This document shows positions 22,601-33,500 of a stretch of DNA of 64,000 nucleotides, piece after piece. A program made the position numbers and the translations under genes. Origin of the DNA: Sclerotiophoma versabilis (lineage: Eukaryota > Ascomycota > Dothideomycetes > Pleosporales > Didymellaceae). How positions within the stretch are numbered: position 1 is the first letter of the stretch; each line of letters opens with the position of its first letter. The notes below the pieces were generated by a model. It was not told the origin of the DNA, ran no database searches, and saw only the letters and a program-made list of their open reading frames with translations. The DNA lies in NCBI GenBank assembly GCA_012274445.1, contig JAAROD010000007.1:770850-834849 (forward strand), read 5' to 3'.

Positions 22601-25028
22601 TAGTCTATTTCTAGATTATACTTTTATAACTAGAGAAGTCCTAGTATAATGTTATGCGTAGCCTTTGTAAAGACGTCTAGAGTTAGTTTCTTATAGTACC
22701 TCTATATCTCTAGAGGGACTGCTATTACTTTGTATATAATATACAGTTCTTCTAGTATTAATTCTCTATTAGCTACTTAGAGTAAATAGGCATGTCTCTT
22801 TATGTGTAGTATAAGACCTGCTTAGTATATTACTATCTAGAATATATAGTTTGCCTGTGCTCCTAAGTCTAAGAGTGCTAATAATACTACTCTATTTAAC
22901 TTAATAGGCAGTCTAATAAGTAAGCTATCTCTAATAGTATTAAGAGATTGCTTAGCAGAGTACTCTTTTAGCGCTTACCTAAAAAAGTCTCTTTATTACT
23001 AAATCTATAGATAATCTTACTACCTTTATACAGCTTGCAGTTTAGGTTAAAGTAACACTGCTAATATAGATTATAGTAGGAGCTGTTTATAACTAGTTGT
23101 ATGTATATAATTATCTAATAATTATCTATGCTTAGAAAGTGCAGCTTAGAACGTTTATTCTAGAGGTGTATTTTATATATATTGTTTTTATAATTATACT
23201 ATTATTTTCTATACGTAGTACTAGGAGTTAGGAACTATCTCTTTCCTAGTTTCTCTAATTTGTGTATGTAATAGGCGTTGTACACGTATGCTATTTATAA
23301 TAGCTTTCTATAATTTAGATTCTAATAGTCTAAGGTATACTCTAGTTGTAGGCTTAGGAGTAATGCTAGCTTCCTATTAAAGTTAGGTTTATTCCTGCTT
23401 TAGTTGTTTTTTACTTATTACTTAAGCTTCTATTATATAGTATAATTACTAGCACTAAGTTTATTAAAATTATATTTCTACTAATTCTATTAGGATTTGC
23501 TTAGGTTATTAACCTATTATTATCCTATATAAGTTTAGAGTGCTATTTATTATAGTTTCTTATTAATGCTCTTAGTAATCTAATTACAGTTTTCTTAAAA
23601 GATAGTATTATTGTCTTGAAATTCTTAACGTGCTAATTCTATTTCTATGCGCTTATTAAACTCGCGTATATCTATATTATACTAACTTTCTTTAGTGTTA
23701 GAGGCGTAGACAATGCCTTTATCTACCTCTTATCTAGTAGTGTTGCGTAGTTACTAAGATATAGTAGGCTGCCTATGCTTACACACTTTTAGTCCTTATT
23801 TATATGTCTGTCCTATCTATATTAATAGTTGTCCTATAAGATCCTATAGATACTTCTACTATTTATCTAACTCTTAGTATAGTATAGGTGCTTAGCTTTA
23901 GACATTCTGTATATTCTTATTAGATAGTTTAATATAATTATTACTAAATCTAGTTTTAGAGTTTTCTATAAGACGTCCTATGTTATTAGTAAGAACTTTC
24001 TATTTATTACTAGTATCTGTATTCTTACAGGTAAGTATGTTAAGTTATTAAACTACCTTATTTTTTAATTAATAATTCTTAGCGTAGTAGCCTTGCTTGC
24101 TACATCTGTAATAAGTTACACTAGACTTGTTCTTCCTATTACTACCCTTATTTTTCTAATTCTATTGCAGTTCTAGTCTCTTGTTAATATTAGATAGGTC
24201 TATAGCCTCTAGTCTATAGTAACTACTACTAGTACTACTATATACGCAGCGTCTAGTGTTTAACTAATAGTAGTTGTTTTCTTGGTTTCCTTAACTAAGG
24301 TTATTGCGCTATAGGTTACGTAGTAGTAGGTATTATTCTACAGGCGCAACGCATGTTTATAGATTGTTTCTAAGTTCCTGCTAAAGCTTATAAAGCTTAA
24401 TATTAATGCTAATAGCTTTATTAACTAGGTTGTTAAAATTATTAGTGCTTGTAGTAGTACGTATAAGTTCTTCCTTAACCTTAGGCTTTAGTCTCTAATA
24501 GAATATAGTTATTAATGCTGTGTTATCTTATCTAGTAAACACAGCTAGCTACTAGAAGTTAGCAGCGTAGTTAGCAGTAGATCGTTCCTAACAAATGCGT
24601 TAGATGTTATAACATATAATGACTAGTTTATTTAAGACTCTAAATACAGGTTGAATCTGTTTCTTAAACAGGTTAAAGTTCTTAAACTAGAGGTTAATTG
24701 CGGTTAAGTCTCTATTAGTGTAATAGCATTAGAGAAAGAGTTTAATCTAAGTAAAAGCCTTGTCTTGCATAAAACTAGTAATAAGAGTAACTTGTTTTTC
24801 TTTAGCAACGTCTTCTCCTTAAAACATAAAGAAGAGGTCCTACTGTATAAGCTAGTTCTCTAGCTTGTGTTGTTTACTATAGTAGAGGTTAGGTTTAGTA
24901 ACACTAACTCTAGGACGTATAGCTAGCACTTATTCTATCTTAATATTATTATTAGATTATTAAGTGCAAGAGCTGCTAGGGGTAGCATAGGTTCCTAAAG
25001 TAGTACTTATCTTTAGGGGTGTTTAAAG

Positions 25029-25527
25029 TGTTAAAGTTATACTTTTAAGTAAAGCTTATAAGCACTATTTATATTAGTTCTTAGAGATAAGCACTAGTAT
25101 AGGAGAGTCTATAAGGGTTAAAGTTATTGCCTAGTAAAATACTATAATAATAGAGGGTAATAATAAGTAGTATAGAGTAGACTATCTAGCTTAAGAGTTA
25201 AGGTTAAGATTCTAAAGACAAACTTAATTAACTAAGTTAAATACAAACTATAAGAGTTGTGTTTCTACTAACTATATACTTGCTAGGAGATAATGCTTAT
25301 TAATAAGTAACTAGGGTTAGTCTAATAAGATATATAGCATTACTTGCTAATAAGTAATAATATATAATACTTATTAATAAGCAGGTTACATGTATTATGC
25401 TTGTTAATAAGTATGTTACGTAACTGTATAAAGAGAGATTCTTTCTAACTTTAACTCTAGTTTATAGGTAAAGGCTGTAGTTAGCTACTTAATTACTGTG
25501 CCGCTTTATCCGCACAGGATTATAACA
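25029..25527 (-). repeat. 499-bp LTR (5' LTR of nested copy 1)
   Basis: Matches 18557-19055 over its full length. The base next to the internal region opens CTTTAAACACCCC on the minus strand, not the TGG of a usual tRNA primer site. Confidence 0.9.
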
Positions 25528-26392
25528 GTTACTAGCTCTAATAAACTTCTTTTTAAGTAGGTCTAGTAGTATATAGTATAAGATAAGAAGCTTATCTCTA
25601 GATATTATATAGAGTAGGCTGTATAGTACTTCTAGAGTCTTCTTATTTACTTTATTTAGCTTAATTATATAATCTACCTTTAGGCCTCTATATAGTAGTA
25701 GCTTATTTTCTTCTTTTAGAATAAATAGCTAAATATATAATTATAGATATATAGAGAGTATAGCTTATACTTCTTCTTTTATTATTTAGGTCTTAGGTTT
25801 TAAAGCCTTCTAGATGTCTTGTATGCTAGTAGTAAAGACTTAAACTCTAGAGTCTTCCTTATAGCTCTTCTATATATAGTACTAGAAGGCTACTACTAAT
25901 ATAGAGTACTAGTCTAGAAGAGTAAGTACTTTAGTACTTTATATAGTAACTTTATATTACTTTATCTATAGTAATCTTCTCTAGAAGTTAATAACTTCTC
26001 TAATATTCTCTTGCTAGGTCTTCTCTAAGATTATATTATACTTATATATTAATAGGCTAATATAAGCTACTACTTATAGCTATTATATACCTTTAATATT
26101 AAGAGTAAATTCTATAATCTTAGAAATCTTACTTATTTAGTTATTTACTCCTTCTATTTTAATAGGAGTAATTAGTATATATAGTAAGTTTATTCTTTAT
26201 ATAAATATAATAGGCTAAGCTCTAAGTATATAAGACTATATACTAAGCCTACACACGTAATTATAGAGTATAGCTTAGTATCTTGCTATATCTTGTATAA
26301 GAAGAGATAATTTCTTTCTTCTTCTCTATCTTTCTGCTTCTATAGTATAGGACAAATGCATACTTGTTAGAAGGCTACTTTAACTCTTAATA

Positions 26393-26781
26393 GGTAGGTA
26401 GTAGGCTGCTTAGGTATAACTAACCGCTATAAAGACTAGATATAGGGTTAAGGTTATAAATTTTTAGAAGATTTTTTTTAATTATATAGTATTAACAGAT
26501 AAAAAATATAAGTACAAGTTAAACGCACACTTTTAGTTTTTAATCTAAGATAAGATTATAGAGTTATTCGTGTCGGAGGGTAGTGCTTTAGTAAGGTAGA
26601 GGCCGAATCTAGCGTAGCGGAGCAAACGAGGCGCTACGCCAGATTTGATTTATTTCCTCCTAAGCTAGGCTTAATTTGTATTTAATTCCTCACTAAGGGT
26701 GAACACTCTACTTCGCCTGTAACACTCACTGCGGTCATTGCATCGTTGGAGTTATAGGCAATCGCCACGTTGCTAAGAACG
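26393..26781. other. AT-rich to GC transition with a 14-bp inverted repeat
   Basis: No gene. An inverted repeat (aatctagcgtagcg / cgctacgccagatt, one mismatch) at 26606-26619 and 26632-26645 encloses a 12-nt loop. Composition switches from RIP-type AT-rich to balanced close to here. Confidence 0.5.
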
Positions 26782-28206
26782 ATGCCTGCAACAGCTATAA
26801 TTAAGACATCTCAACCTCGTGGAAGGCCCCAGAAGCACTTAACAGAAGCAGCAGCAACAGAAGCAAAGAGAGCGAGCAATCGTCGACGACTTCACCAAAC
26901 TCAGGTGCTTAACGCACCAGCTGACTTCATACACTACGCGCCTGCACCCCTAGGCGTTCCAGCCATCACACCTCCAGACCTCGGTCTTCGAATCAGCGCC
27001 GATATTCCTGTCCCTTAACATCCTATCGTCCAGCTAGACGAGTTGCTGGAAGACGAAGATGCATACGAACCACTATCCCCTCTTGCACAGCTCGCTGGGT
27101 ATGACGCCAAGATCGCAACAGTCATTGGCCAACTCCAAGCAAGCGAGCACGAACAAATTAACGAGTGACATACGCATGAAAGGCGTATTCTTTAACAGAG
27201 AAACGAGACAGATGCTAGGACTGCAAGGATCCTACTTGAGATGCAAACTGGTATCGGGCACACATCTAAACTCGCAGACAAAACCACAGAGCACTTAAGG
27301 GACGCAGAAAGGCCGTCAGCACGAGACAACGAACCTAACAACAATGCAGCAAGCCAGAATCAGGCTGTAGAGATCAGGAAACTGCATTGTTCGTCTACTA
27401 AGCTTGTCGATAAGGAGACAGCTGTTGTAGATGAAACCCTTGTTACCGACACTCGTAGTGTTAGCTATACGTCAACACCTATCCTAGCAGAAGCTGCTGA
27501 CGCTTCAACAGAGGCCTTAGAGAGCCCTCAAACACCCAGCCAGCGCAGCTCCATTTCTTCGACTCGGTCGAACGCAAGAGGCGGCCGACTTAGGACTGCG
27601 TTTCCAGCCCAAAGCAACACTTCACTATCTTGGGTCAGCCCTGCACGTAGACAGCTACATGAGAGCAGTAACGTACCGCGGCCCGCGCAAAGATCTCTTA
27701 TCCACAGCACGCCTCAGCCGCTGCCGCCATCTTCTAGCCGTAGTACTCCTCGCCTGCCACAGCTGTCCAATAGCAACAGTACACCTCAGCCAGTTGCGCA
27801 AGGAACAGCAGCCGCTGCGTCACCTTCACCCTTAACCCCAACCCACCTCAGAGACGGGCCTGACTTAGTCGTCACTCAAACAGCATCGCCAGCACAGGCA
27901 ACACTCAGAGGGGGTAGCCCTGCAACGCCACCCACAGAGCGAACCGCCTACAAACTCGCAAAACAGCTGAGGAACTTCCAAGGCTGCACCCACGAGGAAC
28001 ATGCAGATATCGATAAACAGCACCAAGAGCACCACCAGCGCTTTGATGTACACTCTGCATGCATGTCGTTTGAGGAGATTACGCGCCTAATCAGCGGAGC
28101 GCACAATAGGGGAACGCCTCTTCCAGATGTCCTTAGCAACCCAAAATTAATGAAATCCTTTGATCTGGCTGAGGGAATTGATACGGCATCCAAAAGTCCT
28201 GGGTGA
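26782..28206 (+). pseudogene. AT-hook, Ser/Pro-rich gene relic (repeat-associated family)
   Basis: One frame runs from M-P-A-T-A-I-I-K-T to the TGA at 28204-28206, about 475 codons. It is broken by TAA at 27016, TGA at 27166 and TAA at 27193; each is one C-to-T step from CAA or CGA. An AT-hook-like R-G-R-P-Q-K-H lies near residue 13. The middle is Ser/Pro/Thr-rich and low complexity. A conserved-looking C-terminal block reads Y-K-L-A-K-Q-L-R-N-F-Q-G-C-T-H-E-E-H and later H-N-R-G-T-P-L-P-D-V-L. I recall this layout from multicopy, transposon-associated genes of Dothideomycetes, but not a function. The last 321 codons (from 27241) are intact. It ends abruptly where the GH18 fragment begins. Confidence 0.6.
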
Positions 28207-28901
28207 CGTTCGGGGATCGTCGGGTACATAACGCTGGCATGTCATACGGCCGTTTCCACGGGGAAGACTGCCAAAAACTTGACCGCAAATGGGTTAACGA
28301 GCCCAAAGCAGCGGACAAGTTTGACGTCCCCAACCCTAAGGACACGATTGCTAAGGCCCTGCCTGCTATTGCGTCGCTCACAAACACGATTCTCGCGCAA
28401 CAAATGGATCTGAACTATGGCATCTGGAACGGCTCGTCGCTAGACCTTGTCGAGGCGTTTTCCATGCCCGTCTTTATGGTTGATCAAGCTGTCCAGTCCA
28501 TGTCTGCGGCAAAATCTATGGGCCAAAAAGAAAAGAAGGAAGAGAAGATTAAGCTTACCTTCGAAATCCTCGGTGCCGTGTTTGCTTTCATTCCTTTCCT
28601 TGATGAGATTGCTCCTGAAATCGAGGCCGTTGACGTAATCATGACTGGTGTCGTGGCCGTGGCGGATGCAGGCAATGTCGCGCTGACGATTGCATCGATT
28701 GTACAGGATCCTTCATCGGCGCCTATGGAGATTTTGGGACTATTGACGGGTGGCGCAGGAAGGAATAGGGATGACGTCGCGTCTATTGCGGGCAGGAAGA
28801 GAGCTTTGAAGGATACGGATGTTGCTAAGATTGGGAGCAACTTCAAGAAGGAGAACGATGAGTTTGAGACTACAGTGAAGCCGAAGTGTAAGTCTAAGTA
28901 G
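28195..28901 (+). pseudogene. C-terminal fragment of a GH18 chitinase of the large LysM/killer-subunit-like type
   Basis: A 235-codon open stretch begins in a different frame exactly where the AT-hook relic ends (S-W-V-T-F-G-D-R-R) and stops at 28899-28901. It contains G-R-F-H-G-E-D-C, V-P-N-P-K-D-T-I-A-K-A-L-P, then a hydrophobic E-I-L-G-A-V-F-A-F-I-P-F-L-D-E-I-A-P-E-I-E and A-P-M-E-I-L-G-L-L-T-G-G. I recognise this as the tail found after the catalytic domain in large ascomycete GH18 (subgroup C) proteins. No GH18 catalytic motif (DxxDxDxE) precedes it, so the enzyme is truncated. An ATG at 28203 lets the piece remain open, but expression as a protein is doubtful. Confidence 0.6.
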
Positions 28902-29061
28902 AGAGATAGGCTGCGAGAGTGCAGTATCTATAGACAGTCTCGTTTAAGTTAGATTTAAGATTAAGAATGTTGTTAAATCTTATAGAGAAACATAGAAAAG
29001 CACTAATGTAGAACTTTATCTACTATTAGATACACAATTAAAGTCTTTTCTACTATATCTA
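28902..29061. other. Short spacer before the pogo element
   Basis: AT-rich spacer; nothing recognised. Confidence 0.4.
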
Positions 29062-30400
29062 ACGTACTTCAGAAGCGAGCCGGTCACCTAAGCGAGCTAG
29101 TTACTTTTGCTAAGACTACGCTAAACTTCATTTCACCTTTAATGTCTTAACGCAACAAAACAAAAAAGCCTTCAAACAAGACTAATATACAGCTGGCCTT
29201 ACAGGCTATCTAATAAGACGCAACACTCTCCTAGCAACGCGCAGCAGCTATCTACAACATGCCCAAAAGAACACTTACTTACTAACTTGCTAAAACTTCT
29301 TTACAACGCGATTGCAAGCCTAACATAATTAAGCTAGCTAGTACTAAGGAGGGGGTAATTGTCTAGCACGTACTAAAGCTAGATAAGCAAGGCTACTTGC
29401 CCTAGCTTGCTAATGTAGAGAAAATAGCTAATTCTCTACTTGCTAAGCGCCACTAGACCTCTATTAGCAAGAACTAGGCTAGCACCTTTTTTAAGCGTTA
29501 GCTAGAGCTAAAAGTTAAGTTTAATTAAATGTATAACTACAAGAGAGCCCTGTGTAAGGATCCTATAGTGATTAGAGACTAGTTCTAGCTAGTAGAGAAT
29601 ACTAAAGCTAAGTATAGTACTCTAGATAAAGACACCTAACGTACCCTACGGGCGAGCCGCTCACCGAGCGAGCCGCTCACGCTGTTTTACTAGAGATAAC
29701 CAAGAATCTAAGGCTTAATAACTCTAGATCTACTAGATAAAACTCTTTAAAATTTCTATAGGGTATTTCTATATATATTAATATTAATCTATTAGATTTT
29801 TAGAGTACTACTAACTATATTAGGTATAGCTGTCTAATAACCCTACTTTCTAGATGTACCTAAACTCTAGATCTCTAGAACTACTAACTCTAGAGCTTAG
29901 AAATTTTAGACCTCTATAAAATATAGTTTATATATAATATTCTAAGAGTATAGCAATTTATTATAGTAGTTATTAGGTACTTTGCAAGGATTAAGTAGCT
30001 CTAAAATCTAGCTATCTAAACTCTAAATAGCTTACCTAATATAGCTACTATACCTATGTAACTTTAATATATTCTGCGTTATATGTCTATATATCTCTGT
30101 TAAAATTTTAGACTAGTAGCTGCTATTTGTGTAGAGTTATTAAGAGAAACGTAGATTCTTGGCAAAAGTGAGCGGCTCGCTCGGTGAGCGGCTCGCTCGG
30201 TGAGCGGCTCGCTCGGTGAGCGGCTCGCCCGTAGGATACGTTATGACTTTAATAAGTCTAGCTTTATATTAGGTGTTATATTTATAGAAGCTGTTATTAC
30301 AGGCTCTAAGTGTTAAGGGAGACTAAAGATAGTACAACAGAGTAACTAGAAGTAGACTACTATAATCTAGGGCATTAATGCAAACAGCTAAAAAATAGGT
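29062..30400 (+). mobile_element. Truncated Fot1/pogo (Tc1-mariner) transposon, interrupted by a MITE
   Basis: A left terminal motif starts after TA at 29060-29061 (acgtacttcagaagcgagccggtcac). From about 29140 a degenerate transposase reads with TAG/TAA at expected Gln codons: I-Q-L-A-L-Q-A-I, the helix-turn-helix part (A-A-A-I-Y-N-M-P-K-R-T-L-T-Y), and the CENP-B-like part (K-L-D-K-Q-G-Y-L-P … S-L-L-A-K-R-H). The frame stops at D-T at 29637 where a second element is inserted, and resumes at 30242 as Y-D-F-N-K-S-S-F, the start of the DDE domain (usual Y-N-F-D-E-T-G-F). Similarity fades at about 30390, so most of the catalytic domain and the right terminus are lost. Confidence 0.8.
29639..30241. 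mobile_element. 603-bp MITE with pogo-type inverted termini
   Basis: The ends are inverted copies: acgtaccctacgggcgagcc at 29639 and its near complement at 30222-30241. Flanking TA dinucleotides at 29637-29638 and 30242-30243 form the target duplication. Beyond the terminus, gagcggctcgctcggt units are tandemly repeated at 30170-30225. The interior is AT-rich and non-coding. It interrupts the transposase at the TA of a D-T-Y-D codon run. Confidence 0.88.
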
Positions 30401-30538
30401 CCGAAGTTATAGTACTTTCGGCACCTTTATCAATTGGCCATCTAAAACAAACTCAATGTACTAGACTTCGAGTGCAACTCTGTAGACCCAGAGATCAATT
30501 CCAACACTAAGAAGCTATCAAGGTGAGTGATAGTAGTA

Positions 30539-33500
30539 CTAGATACTTCTGAGACCTTCCCTAAAGATACTTTCCATAAGCTTCTGCTTCTCGCCGTCAC
30601 TGCTGCTTGTACACATTGCACGAAATGCACCATTCTTATCCCAAAGCTCCAATGGTGTTCCTAGCTCCGTTATACGACCACTGTCCAGTACGACTACCTT
30701 ATCAAAATCGCCAATCGTGCTCAGGCGATGCGCTATCACTATAAGACTACTGCCTGGAAACCCCTCGCGAATGCTACGCTGTACGAGAGAGTCAGTTGCC
30801 GCATCGACGGCAGAAGTGGCCTCATCAAAGATGATGATCTTGGGACGTAATACAATGGCGCGTGCGATGCTTAGGAGTTGGCGCTGGCCCTGCGATAGAT
30901 TGCCGCCGGACTCGGAGATTGGACTGGAAAGGTCGGAGAAATTCGTACTGTACTTGGTGGTCTGTGGGTTATGGTCACCCGCAGTTGTTGTAACCTGACT
31001 ACGAACGAGTTGGACTTGGACAAGCGCTGCAATGAGGACGCTGTCGGTGTATTCTTGGAAAGGGTCAAGATTCGATCGAATAGTGCCCGAGAACAGAACA
31101 GGATCCTGTAGGTTGGAAATTAATCAGCCTAATATGAACATGCAGCGGTATAAAGTGGTCCTTACCTGAGCGATGATGGCCAGTCGCGACCTTAGATCAT
31201 GCAGAGTGATGTCGGATATATCGAGTCCATCGATGATGATACTACCGGCTCGTATGTCCAAACAACGAAAAAGTGCCAGTGCCAACGAAGACTTGCCAGC
31301 TCCCGTGCGCCCCACCACAGCGACACGCTCCTCATGCCTCACCTTGAATGAGATGTCTTCAAGAACGAGCGGCATATCCGGAGCATACGCGATATCGACG
31401 TTACGGAATTCTACGTCCCCTGAGGCAGGCCATGACGCTTTCGGAGTATTACCTGTCAAGGGCTCAGTCTCAAGACTCATGTACTCATGAACGCGCTCCA
31501 TTGCATTCATATCCAGTTCGAGTTCTCCATAGCCTCGGACAGTCCAGCGGAGGCTATCGGAAAGATCGAGCACGAAACACAAAACAAAGCCCGCCAAAGC
31601 TGCGTCGATGGAGGCAAACACTATGACGAGTCCGACGGTAACGGAGAAAGCTGCTGCAAGAAGAGCCATGCGAAAGCTCATCCATCGATTCGCAAGTGAT
31701 GTGTAAAATGTCATCATTGTCCACTTGTCGACGTGTTTTTGCATTTGAGCCCGGTAGCTCTCGGATTTCTTAAATGCACGGATGGTTGATATCCCCGCTA
31801 GCGTTGTCTTAAAAAGGTCGAACAGAGGAGACCTAGCGATGCTCTCTAGGCGTTTGAGAGGTCGACTTGCTTTTAGGTATCGGAAACTGATGGAAACCCC
31901 GAACATAAGAAGGATTGCGGTCGGAGGAATAAGGAATCTACAGGTGAAGAATGAAACACCACAGATTCCAATAAGTCGAAGTAGACTGGTAATAAACGTT
32001 ATCCAACTGAGTGGTATGCGTTCATCGACCATGTTCAAGTCCGCTGTAAAGCGGTTGATGATCCGTCCTGTAGGAACAGTGTCTATCCACTGCAGTGGCG
32101 CGTGCAGTACTGTGCTTAGCATCTTAGTGAATATAGTTCTGCTGGCCTTAATTGAGAGGTGGTAAATCCAGAAACACCGTAAAATTCCGATCGTCGCCAT
32201 GGCCACGGATGTGAGAAGGTGGATAGTTAAATAAAACATGGTGTCCTTGTCCGTTGACTGAGTCGTAAGATGAAACGTTTTCTGTTGAGATGTACCTGGA
32301 ATTAGGATGCCTTGATACGGCACCAAGTCGCCCCTCACGGTACCGGAATCGTTTCGAGTCGTCCAGACGCGCAGCCACCATGCTCGGACTACGTACAGGT
32401 CAGACGAGATTGTGACAGGGTAGAAGTGTAACTCACCTATGATGCTAATCTGGTACGCAAGGAAAATCGAAATACAGATGCTCCATAAGTGTATTCCACC
32501 ACTGTGTTTCCAATATGCAAGATAGACACGTCGATCCACTGTGCCTCGTTCGCGGCGTTCTTCCAGTGTATAACTTCTTGGATCCTGGGGTTGCGCGGGC
32601 GAGATCGTAGATTGCATTTCATCAACATTCTGAAAGTGTGTCGTTCCGTGTTCTCTTCCGTCTGCAGAGATCCCACCACCATTCTCAGCGTCTGCATACG
32701 AAACATCCATGTATCTTCCAGGCCGTGGTACTCCAGCGTACGCAACTGTACCACCGCCGATTTCAACGACGTAGGCAGCAGATGATAGGACTGGTCCTAG
32801 GTTGTGAGTGGCAATGATCCGTGTTCTCCCCTTGCACAGATCTCCATCGATGCACATTTCAAAGATCCAGCGCCCGACCTGCGCATCTACTGCGCAGAAA
32901 ATGTCTTCCATAACCAAGATTTCCGCTCTTGAATAGATGGCCCGAGCAAGTGTAACCCGCCATTTTTGGCCACCACTCAGATTAACCCCATTAGCCCCAA
33001 GCTCGGTGGCATCCCCATCTGGGAGTATAGCTAGGTCTTGCTTCAAGGCACATGCGTTGATGACTTGATCGTAACGCTCTGCAATAAAGCACAATCCGAA
33101 CAAGATGTTGTTCTTTAAGGAGCCGTTATCGAGCCAGGGCGTCTGACTGATATATGCAAGAGAGCCTGGAATGATCCAATTTTGTAGAGACATCGTATCG
33201 TAGCTGAACTCAGGGGTCTTAGGGACGCACACTGAACCTTCCAGTAAGTCGGCCTCTCCAAGGATTGCAGAGATCAGAAGACTCTTTCCACTTCCTGTCT
33301 TTCCTACGATGACCGAGAGCTCACCATTCGGAAAGCATATATCAAGCTCCCGGAGGGTGTATCTCTCTTCAAATGAAGATGGTTCACCTGTCGGCCAGGA
33401 AATGGTTGCGTCCCGAAAGCTGATTGAAGGTCCTAGAGCAAGCTCATTGTGCATTTCGTGCCCACTCAAATAGGTTCTTAGTCGATCAATAGAGACTGCG

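Larger units (their letters stand above)
18557..25527 (-). mobile_element. Nested Ty3/Gypsy chromovirus-type retrotransposon, copy 1
   Basis: Both 499-bp LTRs (18557-19055 and 25029-25527) begin TGTTAAAG and end ATTATAACA on the plus strand. The element is flanked by a perfect 5-bp duplication, GTTAC (18552-18556 and 25528-25532). Its genes run on the minus strand. Gag is near 24900-24100, with a zinc-knuckle remnant (Y-R-C-S-K-Q-G-Y-Y-A-K-N) at about 24125-24075. Protease, reverse transcriptase and integrase follow leftward. A polypurine tract (aaaagaggaggaggatag on the minus strand, 19056-19073) abuts the 3' LTR. Most in-frame stops are TAA/TAG, as expected from RIP. A tatc microsatellite occurs near 20340-20360. 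Insertion split the reverse transcriptase of the host element. Confidence 0.9.
15461..26392 (-). mobile_element. RIP-degraded Ty3/Gypsy-type LTR retrotransposon (outer element, carrying a nested element)
   Basis: Two direct 187-bp repeats, 15461-15647 and 26206-26392, differ mainly by C/T and G/A changes and start TG/TA and end CA/TA, as expected of LTRs. Coding is on the minus strand. The N-terminal reverse transcriptase (Y-R-G-x-K-V-D-Y-I-I-K-L … F-I-R-A-S-N) is at about 25533-25700. It continues on the far side of the nested element at about 18550-18000, including Y-L-D-N-I-L-I-F for the catalytic YxDD box. Reverse transcriptase/RNase H relics run down to about 17300. Compared with the related inverted copy at 53190-56450, about 2 kb of integrase is missing. 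No recognisable gag lies between 25700 and 26205. The flanks (gttac, ggtag) do not form a clear target duplication. Confidence 0.8.
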
